Positions 35,456-44,787 of a DNA stretch of 64,000 nt are shown one piece after another; the stretch's first letter is position 1, and the number at the start of each line of letters is the position of its first letter. Both the position numbers and the translations under genes were made by a program. The DNA comes from Sipunculus nudus (lineage: Eukaryota; Annelida; Sipuncula; Golfingiida; Sipunculidae). Under the pieces are notes generated by a model. The model worked only from the letters and a program-made list of their open reading frames with translations, did no database searches and was not told the DNA's origin. Where the stretch lies: NCBI GenBank assembly GCA_026874595.1, contig CM049310.1, positions 86,033,056-86,097,055 on the forward strand, read 5' to 3'.

Positions 35456-36046
35456 ATGTTGGTGGCGGGCCCAACGTCTTCCGGTAAAACCTATTGGGTA
35501 TCCCGTTTGTTAAATCACTTACACAAAATGACAGACCCAGTGCCTGAACGAGTGTTGTGGTGCTATGCCGAAATGCAACCTCTGTACGAAGATTTGAAGG
35601 AGATGATGAAAGAGAAAATTTTCCTTCAAAAAGGGTTACCCCCAGGGCTATAAAACCAAACACATTACTGATCGTGGATGATTTAATGCGTGAAAGCGGA
35701 GTAGAAACGGCAAAAATATTTGAGAAAGGTAGCCATCACCGGAACATATCGGTTATTTTTATTGTTCAAAAATTTGTTTCATCAGAAAAAAGAACAGCGG
35801 GACATTTCATTGAACGCGCATTACATTGTGTTATTGAAAAACCCCAGAGACAAGTTACAGTTTGAATCATTAGCCCGTCAGGTGTTTCCCACTAAAGCAC
35901 GTGAATTGCAGGAAGTTTACAACGACGCCACACGCGAACCGCACGGGTACCTGTTGCTCGATTTCACACAGATGTGCCCTGACGAATACCGGCTTAGGAC
36001 TCGCATTTTCCCGGGGGAGGAACACATTTATTACAGTTTGGGGTGA
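35456..36046 (+). pseudogene. A32/FtsK-HerA-type DNA-packaging ATPase, frameshifted
   Basis: Would translocate the genome into capsids. The Walker A motif GPTSSGKT is close to the N-terminus, as usual for Polinton ATPases, and Walker B is LLIVDDLM at about 35.67 kb. The C-terminus ends EEHIYYSLG. The reading frame changes twice, near 35,640 (C5 run) and near 35,780 (A5/T3 run), so three frames are needed. The first ATG is used; in-frame residues WYKFKHPFT precede it without an ATG, so the true start may also have been lost. About 197 codons in total, near the family size. The stop codon overlaps the next gene's ATG (TGATG). Confidence 0.88.
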
Positions 36047-37482
36047 TGGCGGTGTTTATGGCGGGGTTAGCGGTTTATGCCGCTTTGCAGATACTTTGCG
36101 ACATGTTAGTTTCGGCAGTTATTTGGGGGGTAGAGGAACTGTACACGTTTATTCGCTGGAAAATCGCATGGAGTCCAGGGAGGGGCGTGGGATCGTCTCA
36201 ATTTCATGGCAATTACCGGGTATTTTGGCCTCCTGCCGACTCGTACGTTTTCAGTTTGCACGATTTGTTTATACGAAGACTTACGGGTCGTGAAGGTTTC
36301 ATGACTGGGCAGTTAGAATCGGTACTTGGCGAGAAAAGGGGACATTACCACAGACGTTACGTGGAACGTTTCAGGAAGACCTTGGTGGGGCGCATGCAGA
36401 CTGAAGATGGGCCTGGACGGGTGGTATCATTGAACGAGAAAGAAACAGATGAAGTGGTGCGTTGGTTCAATGAAGAGAATACGATAGACCGTTGGATCAT
36501 CATGAACACATATGTGATGGTGCTGTATCATTTCCCTTGGACTTTGGGGTATTCAGCTTGTATCAATCACCCATTAAAAGTGTATTACGGCCAAAAATAT
36601 TTAGAGAAATGGGGGGATAGGGACCCTCGGTGGCAAACTTTTTATGACTGGTACAACGTGAACGGAAAGGACTTTCAACAGTACCACCATGTGCATCAAG
36701 GGGTGCGTTACATGTTGGTGGACGTACCGCTCCCTTCCCAAAGGTTAGCTGTAAATGGGCACGTTGCAGAAGGGCTACAAGTACCGTGTTCGACACGGGA
36801 CCCGACTTCCAGACCATTTTTCGTGGTGGGGAGAAAGGAATGGTGGCACCACAAGTTTGTAAACAAGGAGGAATGGGATATTAAATTAAGGTATTTGAAT
36901 GAATTGACCGAGGATGAGATGATCCAGAAAGCTCCGTTCAATGGTGATCGTAGGTTGCAAAATCATGGTATCCGCCCGGTGCCAGGATTTGCACATAAAG
37001 GTGCACCAATGCGTGTCGTTGACTATGGGTGGGAACACAGGAAAAAAGGCGTGTGGATTCCTGAACCCCACTGGGCCAATCACAAATATTACCATCTAAC
37101 TAGATATTTTTCAGACAAACGCAGGGCCTACAAGATAGTACAGGACACCCGTTTGGCATCGCAGAGTATAATATTTGGGTTCTGGAAGCCCATTTGGTGG
37201 AAATTGAACGGTCCCACAGCGCCAGAATGGGAAAACTTAAACGAAGGCGAACCCTTTTGGGGTATATTTCCTCAACATTACAAGACATCTTACGAGTTAC
37301 CATTACCCCACCATTACCACCCCCCGCATTTGAGGAACCGTTTGTTGAAATTGCGCGAAGAGTTTTATTTGGACGCGGAAATGATACATTTCAGTAAAGG
37401 ACAGGAGACGCGGCCAAAACCCAAAACAGTGCAATATTATGAATTATTGCAACCTTACCATGATATGAGACAGAGGAAATAG
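36046..37482 (+). CDS. Intact 478-codon Trp/His/Tyr-rich protein with N-terminal membrane segment
   Basis: The longest uninterrupted frame in the element. An N-terminal hydrophobic stretch (residues ~3-30, VFMAGLAVYAALQILC...) would span or anchor in a membrane. The rest is unusually rich in Trp, Tyr, His and Pro, with segments such as RWFNEENTIDRW, FGFWKPIWW and HHYHPPHL, and a charged C-terminus. ATG at 36,046 shares its A with the ATPase stop; the GTG three bases earlier is not needed. The next gene starts two bases after its stop. I recognise no family. Position between packaging ATPase and capsid genes suggests a virion or assembly protein, perhaps membrane-associated. That it stays open while both neighbours are broken is notable. 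Confidence 0.8.
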   Translation: MAVFMAGLAVYAALQILCDMLVSAVIWGVEELYTFIRWKIAWSPGRGVGSSQFHGNYRVFWPPADSYVFSLHDLFIRRLTGREGFMTGQLESVLGEKRGHYHRRYVERFRKTLVGRMQTEDGPGRVVSLNEKETDEVVRWFNEENTIDRWIIMNTYVMVLYHFPWTLGYSACINHPLKVYYGQKYLEKWGDRDPRWQTFYDWYNVNGKDFQQYHHVHQGVRYMLVDVPLPSQRLAVNGHVAEGLQVPCSTRDPTSRPFFVVGRKEWWHHKFVNKEEWDIKLRYLNELTEDEMIQKAPFNGDRRLQNHGIRPVPGFAHKGAPMRVVDYGWEHRKKGVWIPEPHWANHKYYHLTRYFSDKRRAYKIVQDTRLASQSIIFGFWKPIWWKLNGPTAPEWENLNEGEPFWGIFPQHYKTSYELPLPHHYHPPHLRNRLLKLREEFYLDAEMIHFSKGQETRPKPKTVQYYELLQPYHDMRQRK

Positions 37483-37484
37483 AC

Positions 37485-37817
37485 ATGCGGTATTCTCCGT
37501 GTTACGGTTATTTTCACCCCCACTTTGTTTATGATTATGCGATGAAATACAAGAAAGTGAAAAAATCAGATTTGGTGATGAAACTGTTTTATGAAAGAAA
37601 AAAAGTAGCGCCGGCTGACAAAGAGGTGTTGCTTTTTCATTTCAATTTGGGTGTGTATTCATGGCACTATTTATCAGATATCAAAGGGAAAATGCCAGAG
37701 CTGTGCAAGTTAAGGGAAGACATGCAGCGTCAAATATGGTTGAATCAGAGTGAAATCAGCCAAATCAGCCTTGTTGCAGGTGGAGATGTATTTCAACAAA
37801 TACTGTTTCGGGGATGA
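37485..37817 (+). CDS. Unrecognised 110-codon protein
   Basis: ATG lies two bases after the stop of the 478-codon gene, so they probably share a transcript. Aromatic-rich N-terminus (MRYSPCYGYFHPHF), then a basic helical-looking segment (YKKVKKSDLVMKLFYERKK). It ends ISLVAGGDVFQQILFRG. The end overlaps the next small frame by 32 bases; the downstream frame resumes with similar composition (YFNKYCFGDD...), so a frameshift near 37,780 joining the two is possible. Confidence 0.6.
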   Translation: MRYSPCYGYFHPHFVYDYAMKYKKVKKSDLVMKLFYERKKVAPADKEVLLFHFNLGVYSWHYLSDIKGKMPELCKLREDMQRQIWLNQSEISQISLVAGGDVFQQILFRG

Positions 37818-37902
37818 TGCCGACCAGAATGATCCTTGGGCTCAGAAATACAAGAAAGTGAACGATTGGTTGACTGGGTATGCAGTCCAACAAACCTATT
37901 GA
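37786..37902 (+). CDS. Small overlapping frame (38 codons)
   Basis: ATG at 37,786 inside the preceding gene's end; acidic then basic (GDDADQNDPWAQKYKKVNDW); stop TGA at 37,900. Either a separate tiny gene or the displaced C-terminus of the 110-codon gene. Its end overlaps the start of the next frame by 23 bases. Confidence 0.4.
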   Translation: MYFNKYCFGDDADQNDPWAQKYKKVNDWLTGYAVQQTY

Positions 37903-38068
37903 AATGCCTAAAAGCAATGCACCGACAGAACCTGGGGACAAAACCTATGTATACAATTATTACGATGATGAAGACAATGATAAAAAGAGTAAAGGGAGGA
38001 AAGCACAACCTCCAAAGCTTTGGGATGAAGAAAAGTTTATAAAGGGGTAGGTCGCACTGGAGGAGGTG
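37880..38068 (+). CDS. Small hydrophilic protein (62 codons)
   Basis: Starts MQSNKPIEMPKSNAPTEPG, continues with YVYNYYDDEDNDKKSKGRK and ends with basic RSHWRR before TGA at 38,068; the next ATG follows at 38,074. Strongly charged and low-complexity. The tight packing suggests a polycistronic arrangement. No homologue recognised. Confidence 0.45.
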
Positions 38069-38073
38069 AAGCA

Positions 38074-39375
38074 ATGAACGAAGACCACGTGTACGCTTAT
38101 TGCCGGTTTAACCCGGAAGAACAAATTTGTGTAGCAAACCTCACGCAACCTTTGTACAACCCCAACCAAACATGGGAAGTAGCGTGTGATTTGATCACAT
38201 ACCCGACACAGAAGGGGGTCTGTTTTCCCACGAGAGGTTTCGTCTCTGCGTCTGTGAAACATCTGGAGAGCGAGAATGTGGAAGATTTATTTCCTGGGCT
38301 TAAGAAAAACAATGGAATTTAGAAACCCCGGTGAACAACTGGAAGATTCATCACTGGTCCCTATAAGTGTTTGTGACAACAGACCTGCCGACACCATACC
38401 CCCTTTCGTGGAAATAGATTTAGGATGTTTGAATTTTTCTAAGGAGGAATACGCCTCGTACATAAACGCTATCATTAAAAAGAATTTACGGGCAGGAATT
38501 TTGTGCGGGAGCCAACCCAAACATTGAAGTCAATAGGACTGAAGGTACCCAACCAGTCCATGGGACAGATTTTGAACTAAGTTTCAAATACGACAAAGAA
38601 ACACAGTATTTGTGCTGTTGCATGGAATTTCTAAGGGAAACCTGGACATCAAACAAGGACTATTTCAGCAAATGTGTATGGGCTATATTTCAGCCCGGGG
38701 GTTTTGTCACCATTCGGTATCACTCGAGGGGTTACCTTATATTTCCCATTAACGCGTTTCAAAAAGAACCACCCAGTGTTCAAATACGGGACTTCGCGGA
38801 CGTATTGTAATTTTGTGTCACCGTCTGAAAACAAAAACCCTTTGATACCTAGTCAAAAGAATATTTTTGGGAAAGTGATGCTACAGGAAGACAAACAATG
38901 GGGTGAGGGCGCACCAGACATTCTGGAAAAACATTTCAACCGTATGACTATGCTCTACTGCTTCAAATTTGTAGATTACATGTCAGACAATCGTACTTTT
39001 TTACTTTCCTGCAATTTAATTACACCTTCATACATTTGGGGACGGGAAAACGGTAACGAAGCCCGTTGGGACATGTACCCGTTATTGGTATGGCCTTCTT
39101 CGGCGAAAGGTCATTACGAACCGAAACATTTGAAATTGTTCCCGTTGCACAGCAAAGCAGACACAAGTCTGGTGAATTTTAAATTGCAAGATATGGAAAA
39201 AGAACAACCTCTCTTATTGGATTCCGGGTCGGTGGTAATAGGGTTGGTGTTCAAGTACAAACCGAAGCCAAACAGGAGCGTGTTTTACCGTCCAATCACT
39301 TACCCGCATGACTGGAAAGAAGGTGCTGACTGGTCCGAAATTTTACAATCTGAAACAGAGATGAAATCCATGGCC
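38074..39375 (+). pseudogene. Minor-capsid (penton)-like jelly-roll protein, broken
   Basis: The N-terminal frame 38,074-38,322 has NLTQPLYNPNQTWEVACDL, like the '..NFT..L..P..L...WEVAL..' opening of Polinton minor capsid proteins. A second frame opens at 38,312 (MEFRNPGEQ...) and runs to 38,527; a third covers ~38,530-38,810; a fourth runs from ~38,720 to beyond 39,370 with LVNFKLQDMEK and SGSVVIGLVFKYK, resembling the C-terminal strands of that family. Together ~430 codons, in the expected size range. The start/stop overlap at 38,312-38,324 could also mean separate small genes. After 39,375 the frame runs into a GT/G tract that is not coding. The function is inferred by resemblance only. 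Confidence 0.5.
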
Positions 39376-39384
39376 ATATTTTCT

Positions 39385-39459
39385 TTGTGTGTGTGTATTT
39401 GTGTCTGTGTGTGGGTGTGTTGGGGGGGGGGGGGGGGGTCAGTAGAACACGTATATAAA
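39385..39459 (+). promoter_or_regulatory. GT tract, G17 run and TATA box
   Basis: A 37-bp GT-rich tract is followed by 17 consecutive G (39,422-39,438) and TATATAAAG at 39,451-39,459, which is 36 bases before the ATG at 39,495. The GT tract plus TATA arrangement recurs at 51,346-51,404. Confidence 0.6.
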
Positions 39460-39494
39460 GCGGTCTGTATGTGGAAGAAATCTTATAAAGAAAT

Positions 39495-40255
39495 ATGGAC
39501 CTTACGTCCCAAGCAGACCAATTTTCTCTCCTGTACGCGGGGGATAGAGCCTTGGGTAAAAAAGCGGTAAATTTAGCTTGTAACATGCTTTACAACTGGA
39601 TGAAAGGGAACGTACCGCTACGGAAGTCAGAGCTGGACCAATTGTATAAATACGGAGTGGAAGGGTTGGTTTCCCCAGATGTCGATTATGCGCAACGGAA
39701 ACCTTTCTTTAACAAAACGCCAAACGGTCGGAAAATACGCGACTTGCTGTCTAAAGAATTATGCAGAAACTGGTGTACGAAACCAGCTTCAACGACATCA
39801 AACGTTTTGAAACCGCTTTCAAACAAAACAAATGCAAAAAGGACAGACCATCCAGAAGACGAGTTTTACGTAACTCCACCTCCGGAGAGGTACAAACGAC
39901 TTCCATCGGAAGAGCAGTACTTGGAGGAAACAGGGGATTACCCGTACGGGGAACCAGTTCCGGAAAGGAAACAATCCACGCCAAGGGTGGGCGGCTGTAT
40001 TACCCCCAAACCGGTTTGAGCAGGAGCAAGTGGATACAATACCCAGACGAAGAGGAGGACGACCAAGAAGATTATTACTGGGAGGAAGATCCGGAGTACG
40101 AAGACCCCCCGAACGAAGGGTATTACTGGGAGAGAGACGAGGAAGAAGACAGACGAAGAGACCCATCACCCCCCGAAACACCGGCGCCGATAGAAAGCCC
40201 ACCACCCCAGGAGCGAAAAGTGAAACGTGAAGTGGATTTCGATTTTCCTTTTTGA
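39495..40255 (+). pseudogene. Polinton 'KGNVPL'-type protein with acidic Tyr/Trp-rich tail
   Basis: The N-terminal ~75 residues carry KAVNLACNMLYNWMKGNVPL followed by a Leu/Lys heptad-like segment (RKSELDQLYKYGVEGL). I know this arrangement (N-L...GNV.L.....L..Y...L) from a small protein commonly next to capsid or integrase genes in Polintons, function unknown. Two frames (39,495-40,019 and 39,761-40,255) overlap; composition suggests the reading switches between them near 39,770 and again near 40,000. The C-terminus is very acidic with YYWEEDPEYEDPP and PPPQERKVKREVDFDFPF. The stop overlaps the integrase region. Confidence 0.6.
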
Positions 40256-40260
40256 AACAA

Positions 40261-40845
40261 ATGGAAGAAGTATTTCACAAGAGTTCGTATGCCTACAAAG
40301 GGAACGTTAAAGGTTTGGCAAAAGCAGCCAAAGTGAAAGAAGATGAAGCAAGACAGTATTTTGGGGGACAGAACGCTTATACATTATTCAGACCAGTCAA
40401 ACGGCGTTACAAGCGAGCCCGTACTTTGGTTGGGGGATAAGACGCACAGTGGCAAGCAGATTTGGCGGACATGCAACAGATCGCTGGTAAAAACCAAAAC
40501 CACAAGTATATTTTAACTATCATCGATGTGCTTTCACGTTTTGCTTGGGCAATCCCATTGAAAGACAAAACGGGGTCACAAGTGGCATCGGCATTCGAAT
40601 CGGTGTTTGAAAAAGGTCGTGTACCTAAAAAACTGCAAACGGACGAAGGGTTAGAATTCCGCAATAAACACGTACGAGATCTTTTGGAAAGACAGGACAT
40701 CACATGGTTTGCCACCAAAAACAGGGACGTGAAAGCCAGTTTGGTGGAAAGGTTCAATCGGACCCTGAAAAAAAGGCTGTTTGCTGCAATGAATGACAAT
40801 AATACGTATAGGTGGTTGGAAGATTTGCCGGAAAAATTCAACTAG
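40261..40845 (+). pseudogene. Retroviral-type (rve) integrase with in-frame stop, C-terminally truncated
   Basis: Would insert the element DNA and create the 6-bp duplication. ATG at 40,261; the N-terminal domain has NAYTLFRPVKRR before a TAA at 40,438-40,440. The same frame continues with WQADLADM and the catalytic core: first Asp in ILTIIDVLSRFAW, second in LQTDEGLEF, Glu in SLVERFNRTLK about 35 residues on. The frame then ends at TAG (40,843) right after DLPEKFN, where family members normally continue with a further ~100 residues and often a chromodomain. So there is one nonsense codon inside and an early end. Upstream spacing suggests transcription from the 39,451 TATA box. Confidence 0.9.
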
Positions 40846-40862
40846 TGGGTACGAGTGAAAAG

Positions 40863-40872
40863 AAATAAATAA
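40863..40872 (+). terminator. Overlapping polyadenylation signals AATAAATAAA
   Basis: Two overlapping AATAAA hexamers 18 bases after the integrase stop, ahead of an ATGCAAAT octamer at 40,881-40,888. Confidence 0.55.
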
Positions 40873-40886
40873 AATCATGCATGCAA

Positions 40887-41108
40887 ATGTACACGCGAAT
40901 TTGAGTTTTGTTTGTGGCGGAGTTGGTCGTAATCGGGTTATTGGTGGTGACATCATTAGCCATGTTAGTGTGGAAGGTGTCGGATGCAGAAGACAAACCC
41001 TACTGGAAAGGTTTGGTTTCGGCGTCAGTGGGGTACCTGATGCCGACTCCAAAACTAAAACGTATAAAAAGAAAGATTGGAGGGATTATCAGTCAGAGTG
41101 GGTATTAA
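40887..41108 (+). pseudogene. Small single-pass membrane protein with early stop
   Basis: ATG at 40,887 is followed after five codons by TGA; the same frame then gives 66 codons with one hydrophobic segment (LVVIGLLVVTSLAMLVW) and a basic tail (PKLKRIKRKIGG). The only later ATG is inside the hydrophobic stretch, so the gene is either broken at codon 6 or starts at a non-AUG codon. No family recognised. Confidence 0.45.
41063..41071 (+). promoter_or_regulatory. TATA box
   Basis: TATAAAAAG 61 bases before the ATG at 41,132, overlapping the end of the membrane-protein gene. Confidence 0.45.
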
Positions 41109-41131
41109 CGTACAAAAAATTATTTAAAACC

Positions 41132-41716
41132 ATGCGAGCAAAAGGAGCTATCACCACAGGGTTTGGGATGCGCAGCAGTAAAGGCAAAGCGGGGTTATTG
41201 TGGTCGCGGACCTGATATTGTCACCCCTGTTCAAACTTTCACTTCACCCGAACTTTTACCCACTGATGGGAAAGCGGGCCCTGTGCCTCTGGTACCGGAA
41301 GATAAACTTTTCTCACCGGGGTATAGAGTGAAAATGCCCCAAACAGATTTTATCCGATCGGGTGTGGGTGCCCCGACAGAAAACCAAATGAAAGATGCTA
41401 TGATATTTGAAGAATTTAAAAAAGCGGCTTTGGCCCCAAAGGTTACCTATTTACCTTACGAAGAACGTTTCCACTTGCCGTTCAAACAATTGAAAGATGA
41501 ATCCCTTATGGATCAGCAGCATACCCGGCTGAAATGTTCGGGGCCAATTCCTTTTACATGGAAGACGGGGTTGGCGGGACTAACGAAATCCCATATGATT
41601 ACGTGGAACAATCCGGGTCACCAGTAAAGAAAAAGAACCGGAGCCATAGCCGGACACCAAGCAGTCAAGAGTTTCCTTTCAAGCGCAAACGGTTGAATTT
41701 CTATTATCAATCTTGA
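41132..41716 (+). pseudogene. Unrecognised virion-like protein (~195 codons), frameshifted
   Basis: ATG at 41,132 (MRAKGAITTG), a shift near 41,160 (GGGTTTGGG) into the frame with VKAKRGYCGRGPDIVTPVQ, then a further shift near 41,540 into one ending with a basic, Ser-rich C-terminus (KKKNRSHSRTPSSQEFPFKRKR). The middle is Pro-rich with ordered-looking stretches (QTDFIRSGVGAPTENQMKDA). Basic ends and position between integrase and capsid genes suggest a virion structural or core protein; this is inference. Confidence 0.5.
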
Positions 41717-41737
41717 TTGACATTCCCGGTTAAAACC

Positions 41738-41746
41738 TATAAAAGG
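41738..41746 (+). promoter_or_regulatory. TATA box
   Basis: TATAAAAGG, 28 bases before the ATG of the small basic gene at 41,774. Confidence 0.6.
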
Positions 41747-41773
41747 AACCGGGGTAAAGAGATAAGGGAACAA

Positions 41774-41953
41774 ATGACACCTTGGTGGTTGAACGATCCG
41801 TTCCCATATCACATTGGTTGGACGAAGCCCGGTCGAAAAATGGGGAAGAGAAAGAGAACGAGGAGAGCGGCGGTCAGGAGAAGAGGTGGAAGCTATAAAA
41901 ACCGACAGTTTATACACTTGGGTGGAAACAGGTACCCGAGCTGGTTCGGTTAA
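41774..41953 (+). CDS. Small Arg/Lys-rich core-like protein (59 codons)
   Basis: ATG at 41,774 chosen because it lies at the right distance from TATAAAAGG; the frame is open further upstream but only from a TTG. MTPWWLNDPFPYHIGW is followed by KMGKRKRTRRAAVRRRGG and a Tyr/Trp-containing tail. It resembles, in size and charge only, the small basic DNA-condensing proteins of adenoviruses and adintoviruses. Intact. Confidence 0.6.
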   Translation: MTPWWLNDPFPYHIGWTKPGRKMGKRKRTRRAAVRRRGGSYKNRQFIHLGGNRYPSWFG

Positions 41954-41965
41954 TCCAAAGGAAAG

Positions 41966-42198
41966 ATGGTAGAGAATAATAAAAAATGCAAAGAAAAATT
42001 GAAAACCTTTGAGAAAAAAGCGCGAGAAGCGCTGGTAAAGGCACGTAAAAAAACAACCGTGAGGCTGTGGAATGTTTTGGACGTTCCAAACCCAAACCTC
42101 AATGGTTTTACGACATGATGCATCCTTTGGGAGTCACAGGAGCCGGGCGGATCCGGAAAGTAAGAAAACAATACAACACAGCACGTGATGGTGGATGA
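41966..42198 (+). pseudogene. Basic protein, frameshifted (~76 codons)
   Basis: ATG at 41,966 starts a Lys-rich frame (KKCKEKLKTFEKKAREALVKARKK). Near 42,090 the frame with natural continuation (PQWFYDMMHPLGVTGAGRIR, then KVRKQYNTARDGG) takes over and stops at TGA 42,196-42,198, which overlaps the next gene's ATG (ATGA). The short first frame ends instead at GFTT. Likely another core or DNA-binding protein; no homologue recognised. Confidence 0.45.
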
Positions 42199-42479
42199 GA
42201 AAATACGACACTAGCCGACCTATACCACACATAGATCCGCGTTTCGCCTGGCGTGGTGCGGCTGGCATTAGACGACGGCGAGGCGATTTAACAGAGCCAT
42301 ATTGGAACCCGGGAGACACATTGGTGGGTGGCGCTGGTGAGAACGTAGGAGCTGCCGTGCCCACACCGTTGATAATGACGCCGCACATGGCATCTCCAGG
42401 TGTAACGACACAGAATGTAAGCACCCCTAGCACTCCTGAGAGACCAATCGAGAGGACCGCGGAAGCTATTACAGTGTAG
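42195..42479 (+). CDS. Unrecognised 94-codon protein
   Basis: ATG at 42,195 overlaps the preceding stop by three bases (ATGA). MRKYDTSRPIPHIDPRFAWRG is followed by a short basic patch (RRRRGD), a Gly/Ala segment and a Pro/Thr-rich C-terminus with TPSTPERPIERT. Intact. The overlap suggests translation from a shared message. Confidence 0.55.
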   Translation: MRKYDTSRPIPHIDPRFAWRGAAGIRRRRGDLTEPYWNPGDTLVGGAGENVGAAVPTPLIMTPHMASPGVTTQNVSTPSTPERPIERTAEAITV

Positions 42480-42494
42480 GTCCACCCAACAAAG

Positions 42495-42502
42495 TATAAA
42501 AG
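42495..42502 (+). promoter_or_regulatory. TATA box
   Basis: TATAAAAG 33 bases before the ATG at 42,535. Confidence 0.65.
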
Positions 42503-42534
42503 CCCCTGCACCACCAACCTAACGACGGAAAACC

Positions 42535-42768
42535 ATGGCACCAAAACAGAAAACAGATGAGGGGGACGGGGGAAGAAAGAAAACGGGACGGAAAAGGAAA
42601 GATGACGCCGATCTCAAAAAAACGCGGCGAAAAGCCATTGGGTCTGAAATAAAAAAAAAGAAAGCAGAATTACAAAATCCGAAAGAGAAGCCCCCAGTCA
42701 GAAAAATGGTCAGCATTTTGAAAAAGAACCTGGCTCCACCTAAACCTCCACTAGGGAAAAAATGGTAG
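42535..42768 (+). CDS. Lys-rich histone-H1-tail-like protein (77 codons)
   Basis: Starts MAPKQKTDEGDGGRKKTGRK in good Kozak context (aaccATGG). About one third Lys/Arg with Pro near the end (LAPPKPPLGKKW). Such composition fits a genome-condensing core protein. Its TAG stop (42,766-42,768) lies inside the next gene's ATGGTAG start context, so the two frames overlap by seven bases. Intact. Confidence 0.6.
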   Translation: MAPKQKTDEGDGGRKKTGRKRKDDADLKKTRRKAIGSEIKKKKAELQNPKEKPPVRKMVSILKKNLAPPKPPLGKKW

Positions 42769-44313
42769 AAAAAGATATGCGCACACTGGCCACTGTCGCG
42801 CATCCGCCTCCGCCGTTGGAAACACCGTACACGTTAGCAAAACCCACACCGGTGTCACAACTGAAACCGGCTGCAGTGAAACAATCTGCAAACGTGACTA
42901 ACAACACAGATCATAGTGAAATGTCTGATTTTGTAAAAAGGATTACCACACCGGGAGAGAAAAGAAAAATCCTCACCCAGACATTCGGTGACCCGTACAG
43001 ATCGCAACTCCGCCACCCGGGGGCCGCATTACAGTCGTCACCTATGACACCTAAATCACAAGCTCCTCTCTTAATTGAGACTTTTTCATCAGAGAAACAA
43101 ACACCCAATTCCACCCCTTTGAAAGCATCAGTGCTGACAGCCAGCTTTTTAAGAGGCGACAGGCCCCCTTACACACCTTCACCCACAACAGATGCGGTAT
43201 CTAAGAAGGGTGTCAGGATGAAACTGCCCTCAGAAACACCAAAAAGAGTAGAACAAGTGAGACGGCGTTTGAAACTAGATAAATCAAAAAGGAAATCTCC
43301 CACCGGAAGCCAGCCTCCCGCCACGCCTGGGCCCTCCGGTGTGACCGGGTTATCTCGGTTTACCTTACGGTACGTCAATTATTTTGACACCACCTCGCGA
43401 AATAAGGGGCCCCCCACCGCAAGTGAACGTTACACCCAAGCTGGCAAAACGGATTCGTGACGCAGCGAAAAACGTAGGAATCACAGAAAAAAGCAGAAAG
43501 GAGGACCTTACAAACAATCTTCCCACCCAATGGTACAGCAACAAAAGTAGCAGCAACAACAACAACCACTTGAGATAACTGAGAATACTGAGGTCAGGGA
43601 AATTCAAATGCAGACAGACGAACCGGTCATGGGTACCATGGGGACACAAACTTTAGTACCACAAAAAAGTGATTTTCGAATGCAAACCGCACCAGCGGCA
43701 CAGCCCTCCGCCACAGAAAGTGTAGGCGTGCAAATTGGTGAGCGGTTGGGGGTCCCCCCTGCCTCAGCCTATGTGATGTCACGCGAAATCAAAGAGGCAT
43801 ACAGGAAGCATGGTAACGTTCTTCAACACATGGCCACGCGAATGGATATGTTGGATCTCGATAGTTTCCGGCAGGAAATGTTTGAACAGTGCCCTGACGA
43901 AGTCATTACTTTGGTCTGTTTGGCGCTAACCATCGTGATTGAACCGTTCCACTGCATGCAGCAAGAAGCCACCAAAGACACAATGGGTATTTTGGGCATA
44001 CATATCTGAAAAGTCGAAAACCCCTCCGTACTTCATGTTGAACACGGGGTTGGTACATAAAGTAAGGGCTCACACCAAATTTTTTTGGAAGGGACCACAT
44101 GCAGCCCCTGGCCCAGTTCATGGTCAGGATGTTACAATGGGAGAAAACGGACCAGACGATAAACGTGGCACGGGAATGTTTAGAAAAATGTGTTTAGCGG
44201 GGAAAATGTGGTATATGCGGTTGTTGTTGCAAACGGGTGAACAGTCGCTGAAAATTTTGTTAGAAGTGGCCATTCCATATTTTTCAGGCATCATGCGGGA
44301 GCTGAACCTATAA
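42762..44313 (+). pseudogene. Long Pro/Thr-rich protein with helical C-terminus, frameshifted
   Basis: Frame 1 (42,762-43,460) is rich in Pro, Thr and Ser with repeated TP/SP sites (SSPMTPKSQ, YTPSPTT, SETPKRVEQVRRRLKLDK). The continuation is in a second frame from ~43,384 (VNVTPKLAKRIRDAAKN), then back in frame 1 at 43,608-44,009 (MQTDEPVMG..., IKEAYRKHGNVLQHM) and finally in the second frame to 44,313 (MWYMRLLLQTGEQSLKILLEV). Three shifts would give roughly 510 codons. Phosphorylatable SP/TP sites and a basic patch suggest a scaffold, tegument-like or DNA-associated virion protein; the family is not recognised. Alternatively, 43,608-44,009 could be a gene of its own. Confidence 0.5.
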
Positions 44314-44317
44314 AAGG
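44309..44317 (+). promoter_or_regulatory. TATA box
   Basis: TATAAAAGG overlapping the stop region of the preceding gene and 91 bases upstream of the ATG at 44,408. Confidence 0.45.
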
Positions 44318-44407
44318 CGACGTACCAGATTGAGGGACTCTCATTTTGCCACGGGAGGCGGGGGTTAACAGGTGTAGCAGATAAGAAAAAAAAAAAAGGT
44401 TGGGTAT

Positions 44408-44787
44408 ATGGTTAATGTTCAAATAGATAGGACACGATGGAAAAAATTTGATAACGAAGAAGACTTAAAAAGTATCTAAATAATCTCGATAGTAAACCAA
44501 GGGGAGTTCTTGAGGTAAACATTGAAATAGAAATATCGGGCAGGAATGAAATTGAAATTTGCTGTGTTGATGATAATGATGATGATGGTAGTAGTGGTGG
44601 TCAGGGTGAGGAATCGGAACAGGCGGAACATGAACCTGAGCAGCAGCAGCAGCAGTCCCCGGAAGAGTATAAAAGTAAACTGCGTAGCTATACTCGCAGG
44701 AAAAGCAAGAAACAATGGTGGACGCCGCAACAGACATCGTGCAGCAGATGGCCCTCTTTGCCGGGGGCACAAAGCAAGATTCGGTAA
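44408..44787 (+). pseudogene. Acidic poly-Gln protein overlapping the MCP start
   Basis: ATG at 44,408 (MVNVQIDRTRWKKFDNEED) runs into a stop after 23 codons; one base shift at the A5 run near 44,470 opens a frame with NLDSKPRGVLEVNIEIEIS, an Asp/Ser/Gly-rich stretch, five consecutive CAG Gln codons and a basic end (YTRRKSKKQWW), stopping at 44,787, which is 73 bases inside the major capsid gene in another frame. Unrecognised. The TATA box of the capsid gene is embedded in it. Confidence 0.4.
44668..44675 (+). promoter_or_regulatory. TATA box of major capsid gene 1
   Basis: TATAAAAG in 'gaagagtataaaagtaaac', 40 bases before the capsid ATG at 44,715. Confidence 0.7.
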
